This document shows positions 51,039 through 58,866 of a DNA stretch of 64,000 bases, piece by piece (positions within the stretch are counted from its first letter, which is position 1; each line of letters opens with the position of its first letter). The DNA is taken from NCBI GenBank assembly GCA_023459795.1, contig JAEWSP010000018.1, positions 65,901 to 129,900 on the forward strand. The letters run 5' to 3'. Made by a program: the position numbers and the translations under genes. The stretch comes from Bacillota bacterium. Its GTDB lineage: Bacteria > Bacillota_I > Bacilli_A > RFN20 > CAG-288. The notes under the pieces were generated by a model that was not told where the DNA came from, made no database searches, and saw nothing but the letters and a program-made list of their open reading frames with translations.

Positions 51039-53426
51039 ATGAGCAAAGAGAAAGACATTATGGAACTGTCTCCGGACAAGAAGGTTCATTATCTTAGGGG
51101 AGTCGGGAATTGGTATCTCTATCCGAATCCGGAAGACGGAAAGTCTGCCCGTATGTCGGACGGCCCTGTCGGCCTTCGCTTTGAAGTGACTTCCGGCGGA
51201 TTCAAGAACGAAATCAAGAAGAGCGTTGCTCTTCCCTCCGGTGCTTTGCTTTGCGCAAGCTGGGACAGAGACCTGGCAAAGCAGTTCGGCGAGTATCTTG
51301 CGGAAGAAGCCTATAGCTATGGAGCCGATGTTCTTCTCGGTCCTGCAATCTGCATCAAGCGTACTCCGCTTGGCGGAAGAGGATTCGAATACTTCACGGA
51401 AGATCCTTATCTTTCCGGAACGATGGCCGCTTCTTATATCCAGGCCGTCGAAGGAAAAGGGATTGCTACAAGCTTGAAGCATTATGTTGCAAACTCCCAG
51501 GAGACGGAACGGATGTGCATCAATGAAGTCATCGATGAAAGAGCACTCCACGAGATCTATCTGAGAGGATTCGAGATTGCCGTCAAGGAAGGAAAGCCTT
51601 CCACGATCATGGCAAGCTACAACAAGATCAACGGCTTGCATGTCACGGAGAGCAAAGAGCTTTTGAATGGCGTCCTAAGGAAGGACTGGAGCTATCAGGG
51701 ATTGATCGAGTCCGATTGGGGAGCTGTAAATGATGCCGTCCTCTCCGTCAAGGCAGGACTGGACGTCGAGATGCCACAGGACAACGACATCAACTACCAG
51801 AAGACGTTAGATGCTTATCAGAACGACCCGGAGTTCGCGTCGGCCTGCGACAAAGCCCTGGTCCGTATCCACGCGCTGAACGAACGGCACGAGGATCCTA
51901 AGGGGAGAGAGCAGTACAACTACCAGGTCCACCATGTGTTCAGCCGGCTTGTCGGGGAGGAATCGGTTGTTCTTCTGAAGAACGAAGGCAATATCCTTCC
52001 TTTGCGGAACATCGATCAGCTTCTGGTCTTAGGCTCTTTAGCCAAGACCCCCCGTTTCCAGGGCGGAGGAAGCTCTCATCTCAATGCCGTGAATGTCACC
52101 TCCTTCACGGATCAGCTTTCCGTTACCAACTACCAGTATCTGGAAGGATATAACTTCGATGACGAAAATGATGACAGCAAGATTCAGGAAGCCGTCGATG
52201 CTGCCAAGAAGGCGGATAAGGTCCTACTGTTTGCCGGTATCAATGAGAAGGTGGAGTCGGAAGGCTTCGACCGCTTCTCTTTGTCCCTGCCGAAGAATCA
52301 GATCCACCTGATTGAAAAAGTCCATGAAGTCAACCCGAATATTGTCCTAATCCTGATGAACGGCGGTCCTATCCTTATGCCGTTCATTGATAAGGTAAAA
52401 GGCGTTATGGAGACGTATTTAGGAGGAGAAGCAATTTCGGAAGTGGTCTTCGACTTGCTTTACGGAGTCGCTAATCCCAGCGGACATCTTGCTGAGACCT
52501 TCCCGCTGGACGACTCCTATTCCCTTTGCCGGAAGGAGACGTTTGGCGATGAGTTCGATTCCTTCTACAAGGAAAGCATCTATGTCGGCTACCGTTACTA
52601 TTCGACCTTCCATAAGAAGACCCTCTTCCCGTTCGGATACGGACTTAGCTACACTTCCTTCCGGTATTCTGATTTTTCTGTCGATACCAGCGGAAAGAGA
52701 GCGGTAGCTACTTTCACTATCGAGAACACGGGAAAACGTTACGGAAAGACGGTTCCCCAGATCTATGTCAGCAAGCCTTCCCATCCGGTCTTTGTCCCGG
52801 AGAAGGAGCTTATAGGTTATACGAAGGTGGGACTGGAAGCCGGAGAGAAGAAGACGGTGAAGGTGGAGCTGGATGAACGCTACAACACCTACTACAACGT
52901 CGCTGAAAAGCGTTTTGTTCCTCTCTACGGGGATTATGTCTTTATCCTTGGCCAGAACGCCGAAGACGAAGGATTGAAGGCGAAGGCTACCCGCCAAGGC
53001 GTTAATCTTCCTTCTCCTTATGAGAACGACAGCATTCCGGACTACTTCGCATCCGGGACGAAGGAACCGGATATCGAGGAGTTCAGGAAGCTCTTTGTCG
53101 ACCAGGAGTTTGTTACGACAGACAAGACGAAGGAATCCGATCTCGACACCTCGATCATGCAGGCCTGTAAGAAGGGCAGCAAGGGTGCAGGGATCCTGAT
53201 CAAGAAGCTTTCCAAGACGGCTATCCATGATGATCTCATGATGTATAACCAGCTTATCCAGAATCCTGTCCGGACATTGCTCTACTGGACTCCGGAGCTT
53301 GGAAAAGACGGAGTCGATCAGCTTCTCGATGTACTGAACGACAGGAAACTGATACGGAGTCTTATCGGGCTTGGAATCCGGTTCTATAAGATCTACAGGG
53401 CGAAGAAGAAGCAAGGACAGATTTAA
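51039..53426 (+). CDS. Glycoside hydrolase family 3 (beta-glucosidase-like)
   Basis: The 795-residue protein has no signal peptide and is likely cytoplasmic. The N-terminal barrel shows GFEYFTEDPYLSG, KHYVANSQETERM, and the nucleophile Asp226 in IESDWGAV. The second domain carries FAGINEKVESEGFDR with the likely acid-base Glu, and GNPSGHLAET-type residues. A C-terminal Fn3-like domain (PYGLSY-like FGYGLSYTSF, then VENTG-like FTIENTGKRYGKT) follows, and a last helical region of about 110 residues is less typical. GH3 enzymes of this shape cleave beta-glucosides or related sugars. The exact substrate cannot be read. The ATG at 51039 has AGGAG 7 bases before it. A terminator follows. Confidence 0.92.
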   Translation: MSKEKDIMELSPDKKVHYLRGVGNWYLYPNPEDGKSARMSDGPVGLRFEVTSGGFKNEIKKSVALPSGALLCASWDRDLAKQFGEYLAEEAYSYGADVLLGPAICIKRTPLGGRGFEYFTEDPYLSGTMAASYIQAVEGKGIATSLKHYVANSQETERMCINEVIDERALHEIYLRGFEIAVKEGKPSTIMASYNKINGLHVTESKELLNGVLRKDWSYQGLIESDWGAVNDAVLSVKAGLDVEMPQDNDINYQKTLDAYQNDPEFASACDKALVRIHALNERHEDPKGREQYNYQVHHVFSRLVGEESVVLLKNEGNILPLRNIDQLLVLGSLAKTPRFQGGGSSHLNAVNVTSFTDQLSVTNYQYLEGYNFDDENDDSKIQEAVDAAKKADKVLLFAGINEKVESEGFDRFSLSLPKNQIHLIEKVHEVNPNIVLILMNGGPILMPFIDKVKGVMETYLGGEAISEVVFDLLYGVANPSGHLAETFPLDDSYSLCRKETFGDEFDSFYKESIYVGYRYYSTFHKKTLFPFGYGLSYTSFRYSDFSVDTSGKRAVATFTIENTGKRYGKTVPQIYVSKPSHPVFVPEKELIGYTKVGLEAGEKKTVKVELDERYNTYYNVAEKRFVPLYGDYVFILGQNAEDEGLKAKATRQGVNLPSPYENDSIPDYFASGTKEPDIEEFRKLFVDQEFVTTDKTKESDLDTSIMQACKKGSKGAGILIKKLSKTAIHDDLMMYNQLIQNPVRTLLYWTPELGKDGVDQLLDVLNDRKLIRSLIGLGIRFYKIYRAKKKQGQI

Positions 53427-53428
53427 GG

Positions 53429-53449
53429 AAAAGGGGCTTGGCCCCTTTT
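53429..53449 (+). terminator. Terminator of the GH3 gene
   Basis: AAAAGGGGC (53429-53437) pairs with GCCCCTTTT (53441-53449), followed by CTTGTT. Confidence 0.85.
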
Positions 53450-53499
53450 CTTGTTCCGCTAAAAAAGAAGGCTGTTTTCCGTGCTTTCCTTAAAAAAAC

Positions 53500-53528
53500 T
53501 TGTAGCTAATCCCCCTTTGTGGTAATAT
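53500..53528 (+). promoter_or_regulatory. Promoter of rpmE
   Basis: TTGTAG (53500-53505) and TAATAT (53523-53528) are exactly 17 bases apart, about 55 bases before the rpmE ATG. The leader has no obvious regulatory fold. Confidence 0.7.
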
Positions 53529-53588
53529 ACCCCTTGCTACTGCGTGTTTCCTCATGCAGAGAGTATTCCTAGAGGGGGTATTAAAGTT

Positions 53589-53834
53589 ATGAAAGAGGGA
53601 ATCCATCCGAAATATTACCGCGCTAAGGTGACTTGCGTTACCTGCGGAACGACGTTCGAGGTCGGTTCGACTGTTCCGGAAATCAAGGTCGATACTTGCA
53701 GCCATTGCCATTCGTTCTACACTGGCAAGCTGAAGTTCACTGCCGATACCGGACGTATTGCTAAGTTCAACCGTCTCCAGGCGGCTTCCAAGGCCAAGCA
53801 GGCCGAAGTTGCTGCGGATAAGAAGAACAAGTAG
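53589..53834 (+). CDS. rpmE: Ribosomal protein L31 (zinc-type)
   Basis: The 81-residue large-subunit protein L31 forms part of the bridge to the small subunit. Its four zinc-binding Cys are present (VTCVTCGTT and DTCSHCHSFYTG), so it is the C+ form used when zinc is available. The C-terminus is extended by an Ala- and Lys-rich tail (AASKAKQAEVAADKKNK). The ATG at 53589 has GAGGGGG upstream and gives the typical start (MKEGIHPKYY); the longer frame from 53544 lies in the leader. Its own promoter and terminator frame it as a single-gene unit. Confidence 0.96.
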   Translation: MKEGIHPKYYRAKVTCVTCGTTFEVGSTVPEIKVDTCSHCHSFYTGKLKFTADTGRIAKFNRLQAASKAKQAEVAADKKNK

Positions 53835-53847
53835 TACCAGCAAAGAA

Positions 53848-53876
53848 AACGAGCCTAACGGCTCGTTTTTTTGTTT
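53848..53876 (+). terminator. Terminator of rpmE
   Basis: AACGAGCC (53848-53855) pairs with GGCTCGTT (53860-53867), followed by TTTTTGTTTTTT. Its T-run overlaps the -35 box of the next gene. Confidence 0.9.
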
Positions 53877-53899
53877 TTTGTTTCCGTTACAGGTACAAT
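53871..53899 (+). promoter_or_regulatory. Promoter of the DUF4011-like gene, ending 8 bases before its ATG
   Basis: TTGTTT (53871-53876) and TACAAT (53894-53899) have a 17-base spacing. The ATG at 53908 follows after only 8 bases, and no Shine-Dalgarno sequence is present, so this is another probable leaderless transcript. Confidence 0.55.
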
Positions 53900-53907
53900 A
53901 TTCCTAT

Positions 53908-56900
53908 ATGGAAACGCCAAAGCGGGTCGATGTCCTGGACTTAGCAAATACGGCTAGGTCTAGGCTCTCCTTCCCGAAAGGAAATCTCCGTCCTCTTCTT
54001 TCGAAAGAAGATGCAGGAGCCATCTGGAACGGACGTCTCTTCTCCTCCGAGGAGAAAGAACCTTATTTTTCTGTCGTCTTCCTCCTTTCCAAGGAGGAAG
54101 AGAAGATCTATCCTCTCTTCTTCTTTGAAGCATATAGGAACTCGGAAGGACTTCTTTCCAGGACCGGAGACCTGCCTCTTTTCTCGGAAGTTGCCTTATC
54201 CTTCCTCAAGGGACTGGGAGCGGATGTCAAAGACACTTCCAGGATCAATGATCCAGACTCCTATCTGACATTCCTCCAAGGAGCTTTGGATGCCAAGGCC
54301 AAGGGAAAAGCGGAGATCCTCTATGGTTTGAGATTCTACTCCGAGGAAGATGTGTCCTATTCCGGCGTCTACCTTCTCTCCCAGAATCTCTACTCCCATG
54401 AGGAGACACCGATCCAATACCAGGGACTGTTGCAGAATGTTAGCGTTCAGAAAGAAAAGGAACGGAACCGGAATGCTTTTCTTCTGGAAAATGCCATCGA
54501 CAAGGAAAACATTTATAAAGTCCTGAAAGTCTCCTTCCATGAAAAAGACCTGAAGGAAGAATTCCTGGTCAAGAAAATCACCTATTCCCTTCTGCATAAA
54601 AGGACCATCAGCTTCGTTTTTCCGGATGAAGAAAAAAAGACAAGGTTCGTTTCCTTCCTGAAGGAGAACGGACTGGAGAATTTCTTCTTCGACTTCTCCA
54701 AGTTCCAGCCAGAGGCCTCGCTTCCTTTCCTTGTTCCGGAAGCCAAGAAAAGTGCCCGTCTCTCTTTTGCAAAGAAGAATATTTCTTTGCGGAAAAACGA
54801 ACGGTCCTATCTTCTTCTATCCCAGCGGAAGAGGGAAATTCTTAAGGATGTTCCTAAAGACAGTTCCAACCTGGAGCAGATCTCCAGCTTTCTAGCCAAG
54901 GACAGCGATCCGCTCCCTCTTCCGCTTGAGGACTACAGCGAAGAGGAGTTCCAGGCAGATGAAAGCTTTCTATCCAGGCTCTCCTCTTGGCCTTCCGTTC
55001 TTTCCGTTCCTCTTTCTCTCCATCCGTTTTTCGGTCTTTCCGTCTCCGGAAAGAAGGAGAACTATACCAAGGCCGAAGAAGTGGTGAAGGAGATTGATAG
55101 GAACCTCTCCCTCTTTGAAGAAACCTTGTCCCGGCTTGGTCTTACCAGGATCGGCGGAGAACCGATTCTGGACTTCCTGGATTTTGAGACCTTGCTAGAC
55201 GATACGCTGCTTCTTTCCGACTACAACGGTTTCCCGAAGAAGTTCTTCAACATCCGGAACCAGCCGGATAGAAAAGCTCTTTCTGATCTCAAGGTCAGTT
55301 ATCAGGCGGTTTCTTCTTCCCGTCTCCTCGTCCTGAACCTATGCGATTCCTCTATCTTCCTAGAGAACATCCCGCTTCTTCTATCCACCTTCAAGACAGG
55401 GAAGTTCAAGGCAAGAAGGGAAGCCAAGAAACGGATCTGCAGCTATATGAAAGGGAAGACAAAGCTGGAACCGCTAGTCCGGATTCTATCGAGCTATGTG
55501 GAAGCCTATGACAAACTGAAACGGGATCTCCCCGGGTATGAGGAGATTTACGGAGACAGCGTCGATACGATGAACGGAGTCGTCGAGATAGAAAGCAATA
55601 TGAAGTATCTGGAAAGGTTCTTCTCCAGGAAAGGAAAGAATCCGGACTTTACCTTGGATAATCCGGTTGTGAAGAAAGCCCTCAAGGAAAAGAACTACCG
55701 AGAAGATCTTCTTAGCCGTGTACAGGAAGCAAACCAGATCTATCTTCAGCTGAAACAATTGTTTAACCGGTATTTTGGTTTCTTTCTGGACGCACCGGAA
55801 AACTTTGTTGCTAAGCCTTTCCACGAACTTCACGCCCTCCTATCTGTAAAGAAAGATGGCACTTATCAGGAATTTATTGAGATGGCCTTATTCCTGGAAG
55901 CAAAAGAGAATACATCGACTATCCTCCAGATGGTCATCCGCAGCGACTGGCTGAAGAACAAACCTCTTACCGGAATCCAGGACAGCTTCCTGCATGCCGT
56001 CTATTCTAACCGCTACAGGACCTACAGAAAGGAAATCGATGCTTTCCGCAACGACAAGAAGGACAACGAGGTCCGGTATTTCTACGGGCTGTACGACCTT
56101 GATGGAATCCGCAAGGAAGAACGTGCGGAAGCTATCTCCAAGGAGACATATAGGAGATACGAAGAGGCAGAAGGGGAGAAGGCATACCAGGAGATCGAGA
56201 AGAACCTTGGGATTCCATTCCTGAAACCGGAAACTCGGAAAAAGGAGATTGCTCTTCTTTCTATTACCCATCCGATTTTTCTTCTTACCTCCAAGGATCT
56301 TCTCCAGGCCCCGGATCTGAGCTTGGATGATACGGTCAGCTTTGGCAGCGTCTCATATTCTACCCCGGAGCTTCTCCATCTTCTGAGGGCCTCGAAGAAT
56401 GTGATTTTCCTCGAGGAGATTGGGAGCGGAGACACCAGGATCCAAGGGTACCAGGGAGTCTTCCTCTCCACAGAGAATATCGAGCAGGAGATGTTCAGTC
56501 CCTATATTCTTCCCCCCTCCATGGAGAAGCATCTAAGGACATATCTGAATTCCAAAGGCCTTCTTCTGGAAGAAGAGAAGAACGGTTTTTCTTTCTCCGT
56601 CAAGGAGAAAGAAGGAGGACAGGAAAAAGGAATCTTGGTTCCTAGTCTTTCTGTCGTCCCCGGGTATGAAGAGCTGGTGGCTTCTCTTGTCCGGGAATAC
56701 CTTTTCCAGAAGAAAGGCAGGAAGCTTCTTCTTCTGGATGTCAAGGAAGCATCCTTCGACCAGGAAAATGCTTTCAAGGGACTTCTGGATTCCCAGGAAG
56801 AAGCCGAAAGAATCTACAAGGAAGAGATCCAGGAGAAGAAGGAAAGAGAGCTTTCGGAAAAGGTCTCGCCTTCGCTTGAGAATCTCATCGGTTCCTTTGC

Positions 56901-57354
56901 AATGGTTCCTGCTTCCGATCAGATCGATCAGATTCTTAAGGTTGAACCGGAAGACGCCTTTAAGATTCTGGAACCTATCCCGGTCAGCAAGTTCTCTTTG
57001 CTGAAATCCCATAAGCTGAGAGCCTTTGTCCGGAAAGGCCTGAGGGAGAAGAAGCTGGTTGTCAAAGACGGGTTCTTAAGATACCAGGATGAAAAGGAGA
57101 TCTCCTTCCGAAGATCCCTGCCTGGAACAAGAACCTCCCAGGATATTTCCGAAGCGGAGCTTAGGGCTGGTATTCTTTCCGTCCTTTCTGTTTCTCCTCT
57201 GCCGGAGAAAAAGCTGTATGCTCTTTTCCTTAGGCTCTGCGGAACAACAGCCGAGGATGCTTCCTTCCTGTCCTTGTTCCGGAATACCCTTCTCTCCCTT
57301 TCTAGGGATGGCAAGACGAAGGAAGAGGAAGACGGAAGTCTCTATCTAGCATAG
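53908..57354 (+). CDS. Large protein resembling an ATPase-dead DUF4011-type SF1 helicase
   Basis: The 1148-residue protein follows the layout of bacterial DUF4011/SF1 helicases. The N-terminal block recalls the LLDLTxRNxLLNF start (VLDLANTARSRLSF). Near residues 200-250 the segment IYKVLKVSFHEKDLKEEF, ...KRTISFVFPDEEKKTRF, ...LKENGLENFFFDFS matches the order around motif I, but the GPPGTGKS loop is missing. Near 785-850 PIFLLTSKDLL and the following part correspond to the motif II/III region without DEAS or GDxxQ. The last 70 residues (from DISEAELRAGILSV) resemble the DUF3320 end domain. It probably keeps the fold without ATPase activity. This reading is from memory of the family, not an alignment. 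The ATG at 53908 lies 8 bases after a TACAAT box. Confidence 0.6.
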   Translation: METPKRVDVLDLANTARSRLSFPKGNLRPLLSKEDAGAIWNGRLFSSEEKEPYFSVVFLLSKEEEKIYPLFFFEAYRNSEGLLSRTGDLPLFSEVALSFLKGLGADVKDTSRINDPDSYLTFLQGALDAKAKGKAEILYGLRFYSEEDVSYSGVYLLSQNLYSHEETPIQYQGLLQNVSVQKEKERNRNAFLLENAIDKENIYKVLKVSFHEKDLKEEFLVKKITYSLLHKRTISFVFPDEEKKTRFVSFLKENGLENFFFDFSKFQPEASLPFLVPEAKKSARLSFAKKNISLRKNERSYLLLSQRKREILKDVPKDSSNLEQISSFLAKDSDPLPLPLEDYSEEEFQADESFLSRLSSWPSVLSVPLSLHPFFGLSVSGKKENYTKAEEVVKEIDRNLSLFEETLSRLGLTRIGGEPILDFLDFETLLDDTLLLSDYNGFPKKFFNIRNQPDRKALSDLKVSYQAVSSSRLLVLNLCDSSIFLENIPLLLSTFKTGKFKARREAKKRICSYMKGKTKLEPLVRILSSYVEAYDKLKRDLPGYEEIYGDSVDTMNGVVEIESNMKYLERFFSRKGKNPDFTLDNPVVKKALKEKNYREDLLSRVQEANQIYLQLKQLFNRYFGFFLDAPENFVAKPFHELHALLSVKKDGTYQEFIEMALFLEAKENTSTILQMVIRSDWLKNKPLTGIQDSFLHAVYSNRYRTYRKEIDAFRNDKKDNEVRYFYGLYDLDGIRKEERAEAISKETYRRYEEAEGEKAYQEIEKNLGIPFLKPETRKKEIALLSITHPIFLLTSKDLLQAPDLSLDDTVSFGSVSYSTPELLHLLRASKNVIFLEEIGSGDTRIQGYQGVFLSTENIEQEMFSPYILPPSMEKHLRTYLNSKGLLLEEEKNGFSFSVKEKEGGQEKGILVPSLSVVPGYEELVASLVREYLFQKKGRKLLLLDVKEASFDQENAFKGLLDSQEEAERIYKEEIQEKKERELSEKVSPSLENLIGSFAMVPASDQIDQILKVEPEDAFKILEPIPVSKFSLLKSHKLRAFVRKGLREKKLVVKDGFLRYQDEKEISFRRSLPGTRTSQDISEAELRAGILSVLSVSPLPEKKLYALFLRLCGTTAEDASFLSLFRNTLLSLSRDGKTKEEEDGSLYLA

Positions 57355-57372
57355 GGAAGGCCTCTGCAGACG

Positions 57373-57415
57373 AAAACAAAAATGCTTCTGTCCTTACGGG
57401 CAGAAGCTATTTTTT
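57373..57415. terminator. Bidirectional terminator
   Basis: GCTTCTGTCC (57384-57393) pairs with GGGCAGAAGC (57398-57407), allowing one G-T pair; T-runs follow on both strands. It serves the helicase-like gene and the superoxide reductase gene. Confidence 0.85.
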
Positions 57416-57776
57416 ACAGGTCTTTTTCAAATAGGCCGTGCAGATTGCAGAAGGAATAAGCCTTCAAGGGCCTTTCCCCTTTGGCAAGAGCGAACTCCCT
57501 GACCGGCTTCTCTTCCGGAAGAAGTCTCTTCAGGATTGCTTTTTCCGTTGTAAGAAGAACAATCGCAGAGATGTAATGCTCCTTGGTGCTAGGGTGAAGG
57601 ACTTCTCCAACCTGAACCACCACCTTCCCGTCTCTTTCGGAAACGAAGGGAACATGTTTTTCTCTGGAGGCATCCGTAGAATTAGGGACAAGAAGAACTT
57701 CTCCCTCTTCCGGGATGTTGTCGCCAGTCGCCATTCTTACAGACCCGTCCGCTTTCCTGAAAAAATAAAGTTCCAT
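57414..57776 (-). CDS. Superoxide reductase (neelaredoxin-type)
   Basis: This enzyme reduces superoxide to hydrogen peroxide at a mononuclear iron centre and is typical of anaerobes. In the 120-residue protein the iron ligands are visible: His in EKHVPF, two His in LHPSTKEHYI, and Cys and His in CNLHG. The Glu-Lys pair before the first His (REKHVP) is the conserved catalytic pair. The N-terminal ~40 residues have no Cys4 desulforedoxin centre, so it is not a full desulfoferrodoxin. AAAGGAG precedes the ATG. It lies 20 bases downstream of the TM2 gene on the same strand and is probably co-transcribed with it. Confidence 0.88.
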   Translation of the reverse strand: MELYFFRKADGSVRMATGDNIPEEGEVLLVPNSTDASREKHVPFVSERDGKVVVQVGEVLHPSTKEHYISAIVLLTTEKAILKRLLPEEKPVREFALAKGERPLKAYSFCNLHGLFEKDL

Positions 57777-57796
57777 AGAATCTCTTTCTCCTTTGT

Positions 57797-58045
57797 TTAC
57801 TTGAAATAATCCCGGAAGTCTTCTTCGTATTTGCCCATGCAGGCTTTGATGAAGTCGATGATGTTCCAGATAACGCCAAGACCGATGAAGATAAAGGCGA
57901 GCTTGACGAAGAAGAACTTGCCGCCCTTCTTGAAGCTCTTAACAAAATAGATCTTATCGATGCCAAGCCAGCCTAGGAAGAAAATGATAACGAGAAGCCA
58001 CGGATCGACCTTCTTCTCAGGAACGGAATATTCTTCGTTACTCAT
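57797..58045 (-). CDS. TM2-domain membrane protein
   Basis: The 82-residue protein is a TM2-domain protein: two membrane helices (about 17-34 and 46-66) with the family pattern FFLGWLGIDKIYF in and after the first helix and GLGVIWNIIDFIKAC in the second. The domain is widespread, and its role in bacteria is unclear. AGAGAGG lies before the ATG. It is the first gene of a two-gene unit with superoxide reductase. Confidence 0.88.
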   Translation of the reverse strand: MSNEEYSVPEKKVDPWLLVIIFFLGWLGIDKIYFVKSFKKGGKFFFVKLAFIFIGLGVIWNIIDFIKACMGKYEEDFRDYFK

Positions 58046-58149
58046 GGGATACCTCTCTTATTTGTCAAATCATTAGTATTATAAGGATTAAGGCCGGATA
58101 AAGAAAGAGAGACGAATAAAACTCTTCTTTTTTCTTCCCCTCTCTTTGC

Positions 58150-58155
58150 TATAAT
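58150..58155 (+). promoter_or_regulatory. -10 box of the MBL hydrolase gene
   Basis: TATAAT lies 21 bases before the ATG; AAGGA is present in between, so this gene has a short but normal leader. Confidence 0.55.
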
Positions 58156-58176
58156 AGTTTCGTAAGGACTAAGCAA

Positions 58177-58821
58177 ATGGTAAAAGTTTTCCGCTTCGAT
58201 GGGGATACGAGAGAATTCAGCGCTAACACGTATGTCATCGGCAAGATCGGCCATAACTGCATTGTTGTCGATCTCGGTACGACGTCGGATGACGTCTACG
58301 ACTACGTCAGCTCCCAGTACGAGGGAGTTGCCGCTATTCTTTTGACCCACGCCCACTATGACCATATCCGTGGCGTTTCTTCCTTCCTGAAGAAGCTGAA
58401 GAAGCCTGCCCCGGTTTTCCTTTCTCCTGCCGATATCGAGCTTCTTTCCCATCCGGAGCTGAACTGCTCCAAGAGGAACGGAGAGAACGTTACCGGAAGC
58501 TTCCAGGTAGTCACTTTCCGGGATCAGGAATTCCTGCCGATCAACAATATCCGTGTCCAGGTGATTGCTACTCCTTTCCACACGAGAGGAAGCGTCTGCT
58601 ATCTCTTCCCGGACGAGAATGCCCTCTTTACCGGGGATACCCTGTTTGCCGGATCGATCGGAAAAGTCGAAACGCCTACCGGAAATCCGATGCAGGTGAA
58701 TGCCTCTTTAGGAAAGCTTCAGGGATTGAGCGATACTCTTGTCGTCTACCCGGGACATGGAGCTATCACCAGGCTTGGAACGGAGAAGGAAACAAATCCG
58801 TTCATGATCGCCCTGAAGTAA
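58177..58821 (+). CDS. Metallo-beta-lactamase-fold hydrolase (glyoxalase II-like)
   Basis: The 214-residue protein has the metal-binding motif LTHAHYDHI (HxHxDH). Further ligands are His in ATPFHTRGS, Asp in LFTGDTLFAG and His in VYPGHGAIT. The length and order are those of small YcbL/glyoxalase II-like enzymes, which hydrolyse thioesters such as S-lactoylglutathione. The true substrate here is unknown, since many Firmicutes lack glutathione. It starts a single-gene unit ending at a bidirectional terminator shared with metG. Confidence 0.9.
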   Translation: MVKVFRFDGDTREFSANTYVIGKIGHNCIVVDLGTTSDDVYDYVSSQYEGVAAILLTHAHYDHIRGVSSFLKKLKKPAPVFLSPADIELLSHPELNCSKRNGENVTGSFQVVTFRDQEFLPINNIRVQVIATPFHTRGSVCYLFPDENALFTGDTLFAGSIGKVETPTGNPMQVNASLGKLQGLSDTLVVYPGHGAITRLGTEKETNPFMIALK

Positions 58822-58833
58822 ATAAAAAGAAAA

Positions 58834-58862
58834 AGCCGGAACGGTCTGAGTTCCGGTTTTTT
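58834..58862. terminator. Bidirectional terminator between the MBL gene and metG
   Basis: AGCCGGAAC (58834-58842) pairs with GTTCCGGTT (58850-58858), allowing one G-T pair, with an A-run before and a T-run after. Confidence 0.85.
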
Positions 58863-58866
58863 GGTT

